Source: Thermobrachium celere DSM 8682 (lineage in GTDB: Bacteria > Bacillota > Clostridia > Clostridiales > Caloramatoraceae). Taken from it: DNA of 64,000 nucleotides. The notes under the pieces are model-generated. The model searched no databases, was not told where the DNA came from, and worked only from the letters and a program-made list of their open reading frames with translations. The stretch spans positions 1,244,449 to 1,308,448 of the forward strand of contig NZ_HF952018.1 of the NCBI RefSeq assembly GCF_000430995.1. The letters are read 5' to 3'. Positions 1-8,935 of the stretch are shown in pieces. Both the position numbers and the translations under genes were made by a program. How positions within the stretch are numbered: position 1 is the stretch's first letter; every line of letters starts with the position of its first letter.

Positions 1-2
1 AT

Positions 3-860
3 AATGCTGATTGGCTATGGAACCTAAATTACATAGAATTTTTAAGAGACATAGGTGTTCATTTTTCAGTCAACAAAATGTTAACTGCAGAATGCTTTAA
101 ACTTAGAATGGAAAAGGGACTATCCTTCCTAGAATTTAACTATATGCTTATGCAAGCATATGACTTCCTAGAATTATTTAAGAGATATGGATGCGTAATG
201 GAACTTGGTGGTAATGATCAATGGTCTAATATACTTGCAGGTGCTGATTTAATTAGAAGAAAAGAAGGAAAACCAGCATATGGTATGACATTTAAACTTT
301 TAACTAACAGCGAAGGAAAGAAAATGGGTAAGACAGAAAAGGGTGCTCTATGGCTTGATCCAAACAAAACATCACCATATGAATTCTATCAATACTGGAG
401 AAATGTAAATGATGCAGACGTTGAGAAATGTCTTGCACTATTAACTTTCCTTCCAATGGATGAAGTAAGAAGATTAGGTGCTCTTAAGGATAAAGAAATA
501 AATGAAGCAAAGAAAATACTTGCATACGAAGTTACAAAACTAGTTCATGGCGAAGAAGAAGCTAAAAAGGCTGAACAAGCTGCAAAGGCTCTTTTCGAAT
601 CAGGTGGCGATTTAAGTAATGCACCTACATTTGAAATGCCTTCTAATTTACTAGGACAAAAGGTTATTGACGTGCTAGTTGAAATTAAGGCAATTCCATC
701 AAAAAGCGAAGGAAGAAGACTTATACAACAAGGTGGACTATATATAAACAACGAAAAAGTTTCAGATATGGACTTTGTTATTGATGAATCTTTATTTAAA
801 AATGGAGAGATGCTTGTAAGAAAAGGCAAAAAGACATTCTATAGAGTAGTTTTAAATTAA
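3..860 (+). CDS. tyrS: tyrosyl-tRNA synthetase, 5' end cut by window edge
   Basis: Charges tRNA(Tyr) with tyrosine in the cytosol. The reading frame is already open at base 3 (N-A-D-W-L-W-N-L), so the ATG at 78 is an internal methionine and the N-terminal Rossmann part with the HIGH motif lies outside the window. About 285 residues remain. Visible class I TyrRS marks are the [10 protein letters not shown] stretch, GGNDQWSNI in the tyrosine pocket, KKMGKT as the KMSKS-type ATP loop, and a C-terminal S4-like RNA-binding domain ([17 protein letters not shown]). Clostridial tyrS genes often carry a T-box leader, but that region is not visible. The gene ends just before a bidirectional terminator that it shares with the convergent amidohydrolase. 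Confidence 0.97.
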   Translation, partial: NADWLWNLNYIEFLRDIGVHFSVNKMLTAECFKLRMEKGLSFLEFNYMLMQAYDFLELFKRYGCVMELGGNDQWSNILAGADLIRRKEGKPAYGMTFKLLTNSEGKKMGKTEKGALWLDPNKTSPYEFYQYWRNVNDADVEKCLALLTFLPMDEVRRLGALKDKEINEAKKILAYEVTKLVHGEEEAKKAEQAAKALFESGGDLSNAPTFEMPSNLLGQKVIDVLVEIKAIPSKSEGRRLIQQGGLYINNEKVSDMDFVIDESLFKNGEMLVRKGKKTFYRVVLN

Positions 861-863
861 GAA

Positions 864-905
864 TAAAAAATGGTTCAAAACAGGATTTGTTTTGAACCAT
901 TTTTT
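864..905. terminator. bidirectional Rho-independent terminator
   Basis: A perfect 13-bp stem (870-882 with 888-900) and a 5-base loop. It is flanked by an A-run on the left and a T-run on the right, so it can work for tyrS (+) and for the convergent amidohydrolase (-). Confidence 0.85.
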
Positions 906-908
906 ATT

Positions 909-2495
909 TTACTTTTTATATACAATCTCTCCTCCAATTACAGTCATGTACACTTCAACATCCTTTATCTTTAATGTGTCTATATTGAAAATGTCCTCCT
1001 CAAGAACAACAAAATCAGCATATTTACCCTTCTCTAAAGTTCCATATACATCTTCCATATAATTTGCAAAGGCAGGATTTTTTGTATAACACACAACAGC
1101 TTGATTAACTGTAACCCTTTCTTCAATGTTTAAATTTAATTTATTAACTGCACAGTGTATTCCAAGCATTGGTTCAAATCCTTTAAAAAATGTTCCATCC
1201 TTTTTGGGCATATATTCCGCACCAAAGGGTGTGTCACTATTGAATATGACCATTATACCCCTATCTATAAAAGTTCTGTATCTGTAAGTATCCTTGATTC
1301 TCTTAAAACCTAATCTTGTTAATGTTAAATTACTTTCTAAATTAAATATGGGTTGAAATGATGCAATTAAATTTAATCTTTTAAATCTATCTATATCATC
1401 TTCTTGTATTATCTGTATATGTTCAACTCTATTTCTGACTTTATTATTTGGGTATTTCTCATATACCCTTTCATATATATCCAAAAATTTCTTCATAGCT
1501 AAATCGCCTATTACATGCACAGCTAATGGTATATTGTTTTTAAGTGAATCCTCAATTATACTGTATATCTCTTCATCAGTTAAGTTTTGACATCCCCTAT
1601 TACTAGGATCATCTTCATATGGTTCCATTAAAAGTGCTGTTCTTGATCCAAAACTTCCATCTACAAAATACTTAACTGGCCCCTTTCTCAACTTATCTGT
1701 TTCTTCTAACTTATTAAATTCTTCATACTCCTTTGACCCTCCAAGACTTCCAGCTATTATTCTAACCTTTAGTTTTCCTTCCTTCTGAAGTCTTTTATAG
1801 GTATTATAATATCTTGGATATTGAGTCATAATATCATTTATCATTGTAACTCCATTTTTTATAAGCTCACTATCAACCCTAGAGAGAGCTATTTCATAAT
1901 ATATGTCTGGCATTTTATCCATAATCCTTCCGATTATGTCAAAAACCCACTCTTCATAAAATAATCCAGTTAGACCTTCTTCATCTTTTACAGCTGCTTT
2001 TGAATTTAATGCATTTTCATCTTCCTTTAGGTTTAACACCTCTAATGCCCTAGTGTTAAGTATGAGGGAGTGTCCATCCTGTCTTATTAAACAAACAGGT
2101 TTGTCATTAACTATTCTGTCTATATCAACTCTATGTGGCATTACTCCTCCAAATACTATTTCACTCCAACCTGATCCCATTATCCAAGAATCATTTTCTT
2201 TCGTCCTACTAAAAGAATAGAGCGCATGCTCAAAATCCTCTTTATTTTTAACATTCTTAAAATCCATTTCAACCATACTTCTTGCTGCTTCAATTAAATG
2301 CATATGGCTTTCTATAAAGCCAGGAAAGACTGCTCTATTATTTAAATCAATTACTTCGCAGTCTCTATATTTATCTATTAAGTTTTCATTAGATAGCTCT
2401 ACTATTTTCCCTTCATTAATGTACATAGATGAAAATACGTTTTCTTCATCATCCATGGTATATATCTTTGCATTAGTTATTATTATACCTGACAT
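909..2495 (-). CDS. YtcJ-like metal-dependent amidohydrolase
   Basis: A 528-residue amidohydrolase of the YtcJ/amidohydrolase-3 group, cytosolic enzymes that hydrolyse amide or related bonds in small molecules; the substrate cannot be told from sequence. Metal-site marks are HMH at residues 64-66 after FPGFIES, the VKYFVDGSFGSRTALL segment, HVIGDLA, RVEHIQ, and the late Asp in FNSDTPFG. Length is normal for the family. The frame can be opened at a GTG at 2501, but GGGGGA at 2502-2507 sits 6 bases before the ATG at 2495, which fixes the start there. It is transcribed away from the amine oxidase gene, with about 120 bases between the two. It is a single-gene unit ending in the terminator shared with tyrS. 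Confidence 0.85.
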   Translation of the reverse strand: MSGIIITNAKIYTMDDEENVFSSMYINEGKIVELSNENLIDKYRDCEVIDLNNRAVFPGFIESHMHLIEAARSMVEMDFKNVKNKEDFEHALYSFSRTKENDSWIMGSGWSEIVFGGVMPHRVDIDRIVNDKPVCLIRQDGHSLILNTRALEVLNLKEDENALNSKAAVKDEEGLTGLFYEEWVFDIIGRIMDKMPDIYYEIALSRVDSELIKNGVTMINDIMTQYPRYYNTYKRLQKEGKLKVRIIAGSLGGSKEYEEFNKLEETDKLRKGPVKYFVDGSFGSRTALLMEPYEDDPSNRGCQNLTDEEIYSIIEDSLKNNIPLAVHVIGDLAMKKFLDIYERVYEKYPNNKVRNRVEHIQIIQEDDIDRFKRLNLIASFQPIFNLESNLTLTRLGFKRIKDTYRYRTFIDRGIMVIFNSDTPFGAEYMPKKDGTFFKGFEPMLGIHCAVNKLNLNIEERVTVNQAVVCYTKNPAFANYMEDVYGTLEKGKYADFVVLEEDIFNIDTLKIKDVEVYMTVIGGEIVYKK

Positions 2496-2619
2496 AATCA
2501 CTCCCCCTTACTTATATAGTTCTATACCTAACCACTACTTCCTTTCAACTTAAATTAATTTAACATTTTATTTTAAGTTTGTTCATATAAATTATTAAAA
2601 GCAATAAAGGTGGTTTTTT

Positions 2620-4299
2620 ATGCAACAAACTATTCCTCTTTATACTTCAAATCCAACAGATGAAGAAAGATATCAAACTTTAAAATACTTGCTTAAAAAT
2701 GATAATAGACTAGAAGATTTTAACAATATTATAAACTTAATGTCTCCTCCAGAGGACATTGAAAAAATATGTAGTAAACTTCAAGGTAAAGGCATTAAGG
2801 TCGCAATAATTGGAGCAGGTTTATCTGGTCTTTGCATTAGTTATGAGCTTAACAAAATTGGATGTGACATAACAATTTTTGAAGCTTCAAAACGCATAGG
2901 TGGAAGAGTTTTAACTCACTATTTCAATAAAGAAACTAACCAATATGCAGAATTAGGACCTATGCGTATAGGTATTTCACACGAAACCACATGGCATTAT
3001 ATTAAAAAATTTAAGCTCAAAACACGACCTTTTATAAGCAAAAGCCCATCTTCACTCTTTTATATAAGAGGCAGTTACGCCGTAAATGATCCCAAAGGAA
3101 AAAATATAATGGATAACATTTATCCTCAATTTAAATTAACAAGTCTTGAAAAAAAGCTTCCTCCAAGCAAGTTGATATCACAAATGTACAATAAATATTT
3201 TTATAGCCTAACTGCAAGCGAAAGAAGTGAGCTTATTAAAATTAAAAAAAGTTATTCCCATAAAATTAAAGAGATACAAAACCTATCCCTTAGAAATGCA
3301 TATGAAAACTCCTATCTTTCACAAGATGCCATATCTATGATAAGTTTAATTTCAACTTTAGAAGCAGATTTACTTCATATAAGTCTATTTGAAATTTTAG
3401 GTGAACTTTACACATTAGATTTTGTCTTCAACTATACAATTGAAGGAGGTATGATTAATCTACCTCAAGCCTTCTACAGTAACTTAATTCAATCCGATGG
3501 TCCTGGAAAGATAGAATTTAAATTTGGTCATGTTATAAATTCAATAATAAAATCTCCCTACAGGGATAAGATTATACTTGAAATTGCTGATCTTAATGAA
3601 AAAAATATTCATTATAAGGAGTTTGATTATGTAGTTTGCTGTATACCATTTTCTAGTCTAAGAAGGATTAAAGTAACTCCTCCATTTTCAACAATGAAAA
3701 TGCAGGCAATAAATGAAGTAAACTATGAAACAGCCCAAAAGACCTTTTTCTATCTTAAGGAACGTTTTTGGGAAAAAAATAGTAAAAATGTTATTTTAGG
3801 CACTACCCTTACAGACTTAATAACAATATCCACATTATATGGTTCTGACCATATTGAACCTACTATTAACAATAATCAAATTGAGTATAAAATAAAACCT
3901 AATACCAACTATAAAGAACCTGGTGTTCTTCTTGCCTCCTATAACTGGCATCAAAATGCATTAAGGCTTGGCAGTCAAATAGAAATTCTAAGAATAAAAG
4001 AAATTTCAAACTGTATGGAATTAATTCATAGGCTTCCAGAAAATTATATTGACGATAACTTAATTGATTACTCAACTATACTATGGTCAAATGTTCCTTT
4101 TATATGGGGTGGAGCATGTCTTATGACTCCTGGACAAAAGGACCTATTCTTATACGAATCAACACTACCTGAAATGAATAATAGAGTCTTTTTTGCTGGA
4201 GAACATGTTTCAACAAAACATGCATGGCAACAGGGATCTTTACAATCTGCAATGCAATGTGCTAATGATATAGCTAAATCCATAAGGCAGAGGAGTTAA
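2620..4299 (+). CDS. flavin amine oxidase (monoamine/L-amino-acid oxidase family)
   Basis: A 559-residue FAD-dependent oxidase of the amine oxidase superfamily, expected to oxidise an amine or L-amino acid to the imine. The N-terminal 58 residues precede the Rossmann fold. The dinucleotide motif GAGLSG is at 65-70, the ribose-binding Glu is in IFEAS (about 88), and the GGR motif is at 94-96. The C-terminus has the second FAD motif, VFFAGEHVSTKHAWQQGS. No signal peptide is seen. AAAGGTGG lies 6 bases before the ATG. Substrate is unknown: the long N-terminal segment and the WQQGS ending recall bacterial L-amino-acid (tryptophan-type) oxidases, but this is inference. An O2-using oxidase is unusual for an anaerobe. 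The 3' end forms one arm of a terminator shared with the convergent gene. Confidence 0.85.
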   Translation: MQQTIPLYTSNPTDEERYQTLKYLLKNDNRLEDFNNIINLMSPPEDIEKICSKLQGKGIKVAIIGAGLSGLCISYELNKIGCDITIFEASKRIGGRVLTHYFNKETNQYAELGPMRIGISHETTWHYIKKFKLKTRPFISKSPSSLFYIRGSYAVNDPKGKNIMDNIYPQFKLTSLEKKLPPSKLISQMYNKYFYSLTASERSELIKIKKSYSHKIKEIQNLSLRNAYENSYLSQDAISMISLISTLEADLLHISLFEILGELYTLDFVFNYTIEGGMINLPQAFYSNLIQSDGPGKIEFKFGHVINSIIKSPYRDKIILEIADLNEKNIHYKEFDYVVCCIPFSSLRRIKVTPPFSTMKMQAINEVNYETAQKTFFYLKERFWEKNSKNVILGTTLTDLITISTLYGSDHIEPTINNNQIEYKIKPNTNYKEPGVLLASYNWHQNALRLGSQIEILRIKEISNCMELIHRLPENYIDDNLIDYSTILWSNVPFIWGGACLMTPGQKDLFLYESTLPEMNNRVFFAGEHVSTKHAWQQGSLQSAMQCANDIAKSIRQRS

Positions 4300-4325
4300 T
4301 CCCTGCCTTATGGATTTAGCATTTT
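4273..4325. terminator. bidirectional terminator built into both gene ends
   Basis: A perfect 18-bp stem (4273-4290 with 4303-4320) and a 12-base loop, followed by ATTTTTATT. The left arm encodes the last residues of the amine oxidase and the right arm encodes the last residues of the convergent sulfatase-fold gene. Both stop codons fall in or beside the loop. Confidence 0.85.
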
Positions 4326-6164
4326 TATTAGATCATGTTCAATAATACTATCTGAAGTCTTTAAAATTTTATAAGCTGTCTCAAAGTAATTTAAATATTC
4401 TTCTTTATTTAATTCTTTTCCTGTTCTTCTGTCTATTATTTTATCAACAAAATTTAAATATGCTATTTCATTTGTGATCCATGTACCATTTCTTAAAACG
4501 ACAAATCCTTCATCTGTATTTAAAATATCTCTACCTAGAACATATTTAACCTCTATTCCAAACAAGTTTGCTAATGTTGGATAAAAATCATACTGGCCTG
4601 TAACAGACGTTACATGTCCTTTAAATTCATTATTAGGGAAATGTATCATAGCAACAATTTTTTGTGCTTCTTGCCACTCTATATCAGTGATCTTATCTCT
4701 TCCATATAGAAGCTTACCCATTACGTCCTTTTGATCATAAGGTATTGCATAATGATCACCATAAAATAATACTACCGAATTATCCCATAATCCTTCTTTC
4801 TTTAAAAGTTCTATAAACTCACCTATAGCTTCATCTGTATATTTTGCAGATTTTATATAATCTCCAATTATAGTTCCTTCAAACTCACCAGCATTTATTA
4901 TATTATTTATCTTGTTTTGGTAATCTTTATATGGATAATGGCTGGATAGTGTAATTAAAAAAGTATAAAATGGTTTTTCGTACTTTTTCATCTTTTCAAC
5001 TGCTTGTTTAAAGAAGGACTTATCACTTAAACCTAATCCTTGTGTTTCATCTATTATAAAATTATTTTCATTCTCATATACATCAAAACCTAGACTTTTA
5101 TACATATTTACCCTATTCCAAAATCCAGGTCTATTTGCATGCATTACAGCAGTGAAATAACCAATTTCCTTCATTTTATCTGGAAGTGCTTCAAATTTAT
5201 TCCCTGCATATTGATAATAAACAGCCCCTTCTCTTATAGGTATAAGTGAATTATTTAATAAAAATTCTGCATCAGAAGTCCCACCAAATGCTGTTTGGTA
5301 AAAGCAATTGTCCAAAACTAAACTTTCCTTAGCAAGCTTATTTAAATTTGGTGTTATTTCTTGACCGTTTATTTTTTTATTAAGCAAAAATCCCTGAAAA
5401 GCCTCTAACTGTACAACAATTAAATTTTTACCCTTCATGCTTCCAAAATATTTAACATCTTTAGATAGATTCTTTTGTTCTAAAAATTTATTTATTTCAT
5501 TTATCTCATCTTGTGAAATTTTTTGTTTCTTTAAAACGTTTGAAGTTATATATCTATAAAAATCAAAGGCATGAAAATTAACGCTACCTATTCTTCTCAC
5601 AACATATTTTTTATCATACATTGTTTTTGTAATTCCTGGCTGTTCCTTTTCAAGAGCTTTTACACTTGTAATTGAAAAAATTAAACCTAATGATAAAATA
5701 GATGCAAATTTAACAACTCTCAATGAAAATTTCGGTTTAACATCTGAAAGTAGATGTCTAAACTTTTTATATAAAACATAAATAATTACGATATCTATAA
5801 AAATTAATAGATCATAAGGTTTTAATAGTGCTGTTACACTACTTTTGACTTCAGCTGCTAGTCTAGCCTGTTTTACCAATGCAACTGAAGTTACATCACA
5901 AAAATATCTATTGTATACAACATCAATAAAAATAATTAAACTAATTATAAAATTTGAAATAATAAGTCCCTTTACCCTTTTTGATTGCTTTACAAAACTA
6001 AAAATAGAAGATATCAACAGTGCTGATCCAAAGCATCCAAATACTAAATACTTAATTTTATCATCTAAAAGATTAAGGATATAATTAAATAAAACTAATT
6101 TAGTAAATATAATAAATATAAATGCAAAAATATCAATTTCTCTAAATAAGCTTTTTTTAATCAT
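4308..6164 (-). CDS. LtaS-type membrane phosphoglycerol transferase
   Basis: A 618-residue alkaline-phosphatase/sulfatase-fold membrane enzyme of the lipoteichoic acid synthase family, which moves glycerol phosphate from phosphatidylglycerol onto a glycolipid or polymer outside the cell. The first 170 residues hold about five hydrophobic helices. The extracellular domain has the metal Glu in VVQLEAFQ (E254), the catalytic Thr in FGGTSDAE (T296), SSHYPY, and the metal pair in FYGDHY (D470, H471). This spacing closely follows S. aureus LtaS. The frame opens at an ATG at 6194, but GGAG at 6173-6176 lies 8 bases before the ATG at 6164, which is preferred. The last codons form half of a shared terminator. 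Whether it makes true LTA or another glycerol-phosphate polymer is open. Confidence 0.88.
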   Translation of the reverse strand: MIKKSLFREIDIFAFIFIIFTKLVLFNYILNLLDDKIKYLVFGCFGSALLISSIFSFVKQSKRVKGLIISNFIISLIIFIDVVYNRYFCDVTSVALVKQARLAAEVKSSVTALLKPYDLLIFIDIVIIYVLYKKFRHLLSDVKPKFSLRVVKFASILSLGLIFSITSVKALEKEQPGITKTMYDKKYVVRRIGSVNFHAFDFYRYITSNVLKKQKISQDEINEINKFLEQKNLSKDVKYFGSMKGKNLIVVQLEAFQGFLLNKKINGQEITPNLNKLAKESLVLDNCFYQTAFGGTSDAEFLLNNSLIPIREGAVYYQYAGNKFEALPDKMKEIGYFTAVMHANRPGFWNRVNMYKSLGFDVYENENNFIIDETQGLGLSDKSFFKQAVEKMKKYEKPFYTFLITLSSHYPYKDYQNKINNIINAGEFEGTIIGDYIKSAKYTDEAIGEFIELLKKEGLWDNSVVLFYGDHYAIPYDQKDVMGKLLYGRDKITDIEWQEAQKIVAMIHFPNNEFKGHVTSVTGQYDFYPTLANLFGIEVKYVLGRDILNTDEGFVVLRNGTWITNEIAYLNFVDKIIDRRTGKELNKEEYLNYFETAYKILKTSDSIIEHDLIKMLNP

Positions 6165-6309
6165 GTCATCAACTCCATTTTTAATTTTGTCCATGATATA
6201 CTATAATACTTTTATCCCCATATATAAATAGTTTTTTTCAATATTAATAAAATATTTAAAATCTTAAAGAAAAAAACACCATGTTTTCTAATCATACCAA
6301 AATAATTAA

Positions 6310-6351
6310 CCCAATGAATGGATCAAAAACCTTTGTAATCCATTCATTGGG
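6310..6351. terminator. hairpin terminator after the folate operon
   Basis: A perfect 14-bp stem (6310-6323 with 6338-6351) and a 14-base loop. On the minus strand it is followed by a moderately T-rich stretch. It lies between the folK stop and the LtaS-type gene, so it likely ends the folate operon; the T-tract is not a clean run. Confidence 0.6.
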
Positions 6352-6379
6352 CTGTTATAAAAACATTCTATATTTCATC

Positions 6380-6850
6380 CTAATCCGTGTTAACATTAGC
6401 TAAAGAATTATAAATATCCCTTATACTCTTTTTTAAAACTGGATGTATAAAATCTGGATCTATATCACAAAGAGGCTTTAAAACAAATTCTCTATTTTGC
6501 ATATCTGGATGAGGAACCTTTAAATCTTCTTCATTATAAACTTCATTATTATAGAAGATTATATCTAAATCTATTGTTCTTGGTCCCCACCTTATTATTC
6601 TTTCTCTACCTAATTGTTTTTCTATTGAAAGTAACCTTTCTAAAACTTCCCTACATGAGAGATGCGTTTCTACTAAAATAACTCCATTTATAAAAGGTGG
6701 TTGTTCCTTATATCCATACGGCTCTGTCTCATATATTTTTGATTTTTTTACTATTTTCATTTGATTTTCTTCTAATAATTTGAAGGCCTTATAAACCGTC
6801 TCATACCTATCTCCTATATTGCTGCCAAAGGCTATAAATACCTTATTCAT
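6380..6850 (-). CDS. folK: 2-amino-4-hydroxy-6-hydroxymethyldihydropteridine pyrophosphokinase
   Basis: HPPK transfers pyrophosphate from ATP to 6-hydroxymethyl-7,8-dihydropterin, the step before DHPS in folate synthesis. At 156 residues it has normal length. Family marks are the N-terminal AFGSNIGDR, the central YGYKEQPPFINGV, and WGPRTIDLDIIFY with the metal-binding Asp pair, followed by VPHPDMQNREFVLKPL. It overlaps folP by 4 bases (ATGA type), so the two are translationally coupled, and it is the last gene of the operon that begins with the PTPS-type gene. The product feeds directly into the upstream-encoded FolP. I see no frame damage. Confidence 0.97.
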   Translation of the reverse strand: MNKVFIAFGSNIGDRYETVYKAFKLLEENQMKIVKKSKIYETEPYGYKEQPPFINGVILVETHLSCREVLERLLSIEKQLGRERIIRWGPRTIDLDIIFYNNEVYNEEDLKVPHPDMQNREFVLKPLCDIDPDFIHPVLKKSIRDIYNSLANVNTD

Positions 6851-7683
6851 TTTAATGCCTCCATCATCATTAGGGCTCTTTTATTTTCTAAAACATCATG
6901 AACCCTTATTATATCCACATTCTTCATACTAGCATAACATGTTACAGCTATAGTTCCTTCAAGCCTATCTTCTGGTGGGACATTTCCAAGTGCTATCCCA
7001 ATACTTGACTTTCTTGATACAGCAAGTAAAATAGGTACGTTTAAATCACTAAAATAATCTATGTTTTTTATAAGCTCTATATTGTGTTCATAGGCTTTAC
7101 CAAAACCTATACCAGGATCTAATATTATTTTGTCCTTTGAAATTCCATTTTTTAAAGCATATTCAATTCTTTCAATAAAATAATCTTTTACTTCCTTAAG
7201 TACATTATCATATTGTGGATTTTTTTGCATATCCTTTGGAGTACCCTTAATATGCATTATTATAATAGGTACATTATACTCTTTAACTACATTAACCATA
7301 TCTTTATCAAATGTCATCCCACTAATATCATTTATTATGTCTGCTCCAGCCTCAATTGCTCTTCTAGCAGTCTCCGCTCTATATGTATCAACTGATATAA
7401 GTATATTTTTGTTTTTCTCTCTTATAGCTTCAATTACAGGTACTACTCTTTTTATTTCCTCCTCAACTCCAACTGGCTCAGACCCTGGTCGAGTAGATTC
7501 TCCACCTATATCTATTATGTCAACCCCATTTTTTATCATATCTTCTGCCCTATTTAAAGCCCTTTCTAATTCCATAAACCTTGAACCTTCATAAAAAGAA
7601 TCAGGGGTTGCATTTAGTATCCCCATAATTTTCATCCTGTCAAAGTAATACTTTTCCCCATTTTTCAACGTTATAAATCTCAT
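6847..7683 (-). CDS. folP: dihydropteroate synthase
   Basis: DHPS condenses hydroxymethyldihydropterin pyrophosphate with p-aminobenzoate to dihydropteroate and is the sulfonamide target. The 278-residue TIM barrel shows all classic loops: MGILNATPDSFYEGS, DIIDIGGESTRPGSEPV, ISVDTYRAETAR, IINDISGM, IILDPGIGFGKAYEHN and AVSRKSSIG. Length is standard. It overlaps both neighbours by 4 bases (folE2 upstream, folK downstream), so all three should be made together. There is no fusion to folK or folB as seen in some bacteria. Confidence 0.97.
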   Translation of the reverse strand: MRFITLKNGEKYYFDRMKIMGILNATPDSFYEGSRFMELERALNRAEDMIKNGVDIIDIGGESTRPGSEPVGVEEEIKRVVPVIEAIREKNKNILISVDTYRAETARRAIEAGADIINDISGMTFDKDMVNVVKEYNVPIIIMHIKGTPKDMQKNPQYDNVLKEVKDYFIERIEYALKNGISKDKIILDPGIGFGKAYEHNIELIKNIDYFSDLNVPILLAVSRKSSIGIALGNVPPEDRLEGTIAVTCYASMKNVDIIRVHDVLENKRALMMMEALK

Positions 7684-8450
7684 TCCATCATCCCCTTTTC
7701 AGTATAAGCAAAGGCATTATGATTGTGTATACTTTCTATACTTTCTACACATACACTATACCACTTTATATCCTTATTTGCTTCAAGCCTAACTGCAACT
7801 TCTCTAGCAACATCTTCAACAAATCTAGGATTTAAATAAGCCATCTCTGTAACCCATTTTTCATCCTTTCTCTTTAATAATGAAAATACAGGTGTACTAG
7901 CACTTTCTTCTGCAACCTTAACAATATCCTCTATCCAAATCATCTTATCTGACTTTATTTTTATATCAACAGTTGCCCTTTGATTATGAGCACCAAATTC
8001 ACTTATTTCTTTGGAACATGGGCATAAAGTAGTAACAGGAACTTTTACTTCTAATATAAAATCAAATTCATGGTTTTTAGTTGCCTCAAAGGCACATTGA
8101 ACATCATATGGAGATTCAATTTTGGTTACTGGTGATGGCTTATATATAAAATAATCAAATTCCATCCTACAGTGAGCCACTTGAGCGTCAAGTTTTTCCT
8201 TCAGATCATTTAACATTCCTTCAATGTCCTTAGGTGAAACTGACTTTAATTCCTTTATAACCTCCACAAATCTGCTCATATGAGTGCCTCTTTGAAAATG
8301 TGGAAGATCAACAGATAGAGAAACTGTTGCAATTGTATTTTGCGTTCCATTTTTCTTATCCTTTACAATAACAGGCCACTTTAAATTGTTAATACCTACA
8401 TGCTTTAGTGGTATGTTTCTGTAATCTCTTTCACTTTGTACGTCCTTCAT
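7680..8450 (-). CDS. folE2: GTP cyclohydrolase IB (FolE2)
   Basis: Converts GTP to 7,8-dihydroneopterin triphosphate, the first step of pterin and folate synthesis. At 256 residues it matches the type IB (FolE2, formerly COG1469) family, not classic FolE. Marks are VDLPHFQRGTHMSRF near residue 50, the active-site cysteine loop VTTLCPCSKEIS (Cys 143/145), GAHNQR just after it, and the C-terminal ESIHNHNAFAY. FolE2 enzymes can use metals other than zinc, which fits reports that they serve zinc-poor conditions. The gene starts 3 bases after the PTPS stop and overlaps folP by 4 bases. No separate folE is seen in the window. Confidence 0.96.
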   Translation of the reverse strand: MKDVQSERDYRNIPLKHVGINNLKWPVIVKDKKNGTQNTIATVSLSVDLPHFQRGTHMSRFVEVIKELKSVSPKDIEGMLNDLKEKLDAQVAHCRMEFDYFIYKPSPVTKIESPYDVQCAFEATKNHEFDFILEVKVPVTTLCPCSKEISEFGAHNQRATVDIKIKSDKMIWIEDIVKVAEESASTPVFSLLKRKDEKWVTEMAYLNPRFVEDVAREVAVRLEANKDIKWYSVCVESIESIHNHNAFAYTEKGMME

Positions 8451-8453
8451 AAG

Positions 8454-8807
8454 TTACCCCCTGTACACTATTCCACTTGTTTTTGTTTCCCAAACTTCTA
8501 CTTCATATAATCTGCAATTGTCTCTTTTTAATACATCATACAATGCATTCCAAACATACACTGCTATATTTTCTGCAGTTGGCTGTTCAATTATATCATT
8601 TAAATAAGCATGATCAAATTTATCAATTATTCTCTCTTTAACTATTTTCTTCAACTCTACGAAGTCAAAAACCATTCCTTCATGATCTGGTTCTCCCTCT
8701 AGTTTTACAACTAGTTTATATGTATGACCATGTAATCTTTCACACTTTCCATGATAATGTATCAAATTATGTGCTGCATCAAATTCAAATTCCTTAATAA
8801 GAATCAT
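8454..8807 (-). CDS. PTPS-III-type 6-pyruvoyltetrahydropterin synthase paralog (FolB replacement)
   Basis: A 117-residue tunnelling-fold enzyme of the QueD/PTPS family. The zinc ligands are His13 (FDAAHN) and His26/His28 (LHGHTY). The catalytic loop reads K-C-E-R-L-H-G-H, so Cys22 is followed by Glu23. PTPS paralogs in which a Glu replaces or accompanies the catalytic Cys are the PTPS-III class, shown to cleave dihydroneopterin triphosphate to hydroxymethyldihydropterin and so bypass FolB. The gene opens an operon with folE2, folP and folK and no folB is present, which fits that role better than QueD in queuosine synthesis, though both activities are possible. GGAG lies 7 bases before the ATG, and a strong promoter stands just upstream. 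Confidence 0.85.
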   Translation of the reverse strand: MILIKEFEFDAAHNLIHYHGKCERLHGHTYKLVVKLEGEPDHEGMVFDFVELKKIVKERIIDKFDHAYLNDIIEQPTAENIAVYVWNALYDVLKRDNCRLYEVEVWETKTSGIVYRG

Positions 8808-8839
8808 AACTTCACTCCATTTCTCTTAAGTTTAACTTG

Positions 8840-8868
8840 ATTATAGCATAAAGAATTTAAGTTCACAA
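8840..8868 (-). promoter_or_regulatory. sigma-A type promoter of the folate operon
   Basis: On the minus strand, TTGTGA (8863-8868), a 17-base spacer and TATAAT (8840-8845), about 35 bases before the ATG of the PTPS-type gene. The leader is too short for a folate riboswitch. Confidence 0.8.
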
Positions 8869-8876
8869 TTCAGCAT

Positions 8877-8912
8877 AAAAAAGTCCTCTAAATGTGTATA
8901 GAGGACTTTTTA
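8877..8912 (-). terminator. Rho-independent terminator
   Basis: A 13-bp stem (8878-8890 with 8899-8911) ending in a T-run on the minus strand. It closes the Nudix/amidohydrolase transcript just before the folate promoter. Confidence 0.85.
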
Positions 8913-8935
8913 CACGAATTAAATAGGATTACATA

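Noticed and set aside
545-829. Long opposite-strand frames over tyrS and many other genes (for example 19755-20090, 43854-44231, 51994-52416, 59527-59889)
   Set aside because: They lie entirely inside well-recognised genes, lack ribosome sites and read as low-complexity mirror translations.
8808-8880. THF or other riboswitch before the folate operon
   Set aside because: The promoter lies about 35 bases before the first ATG, which leaves no room for an aptamer.
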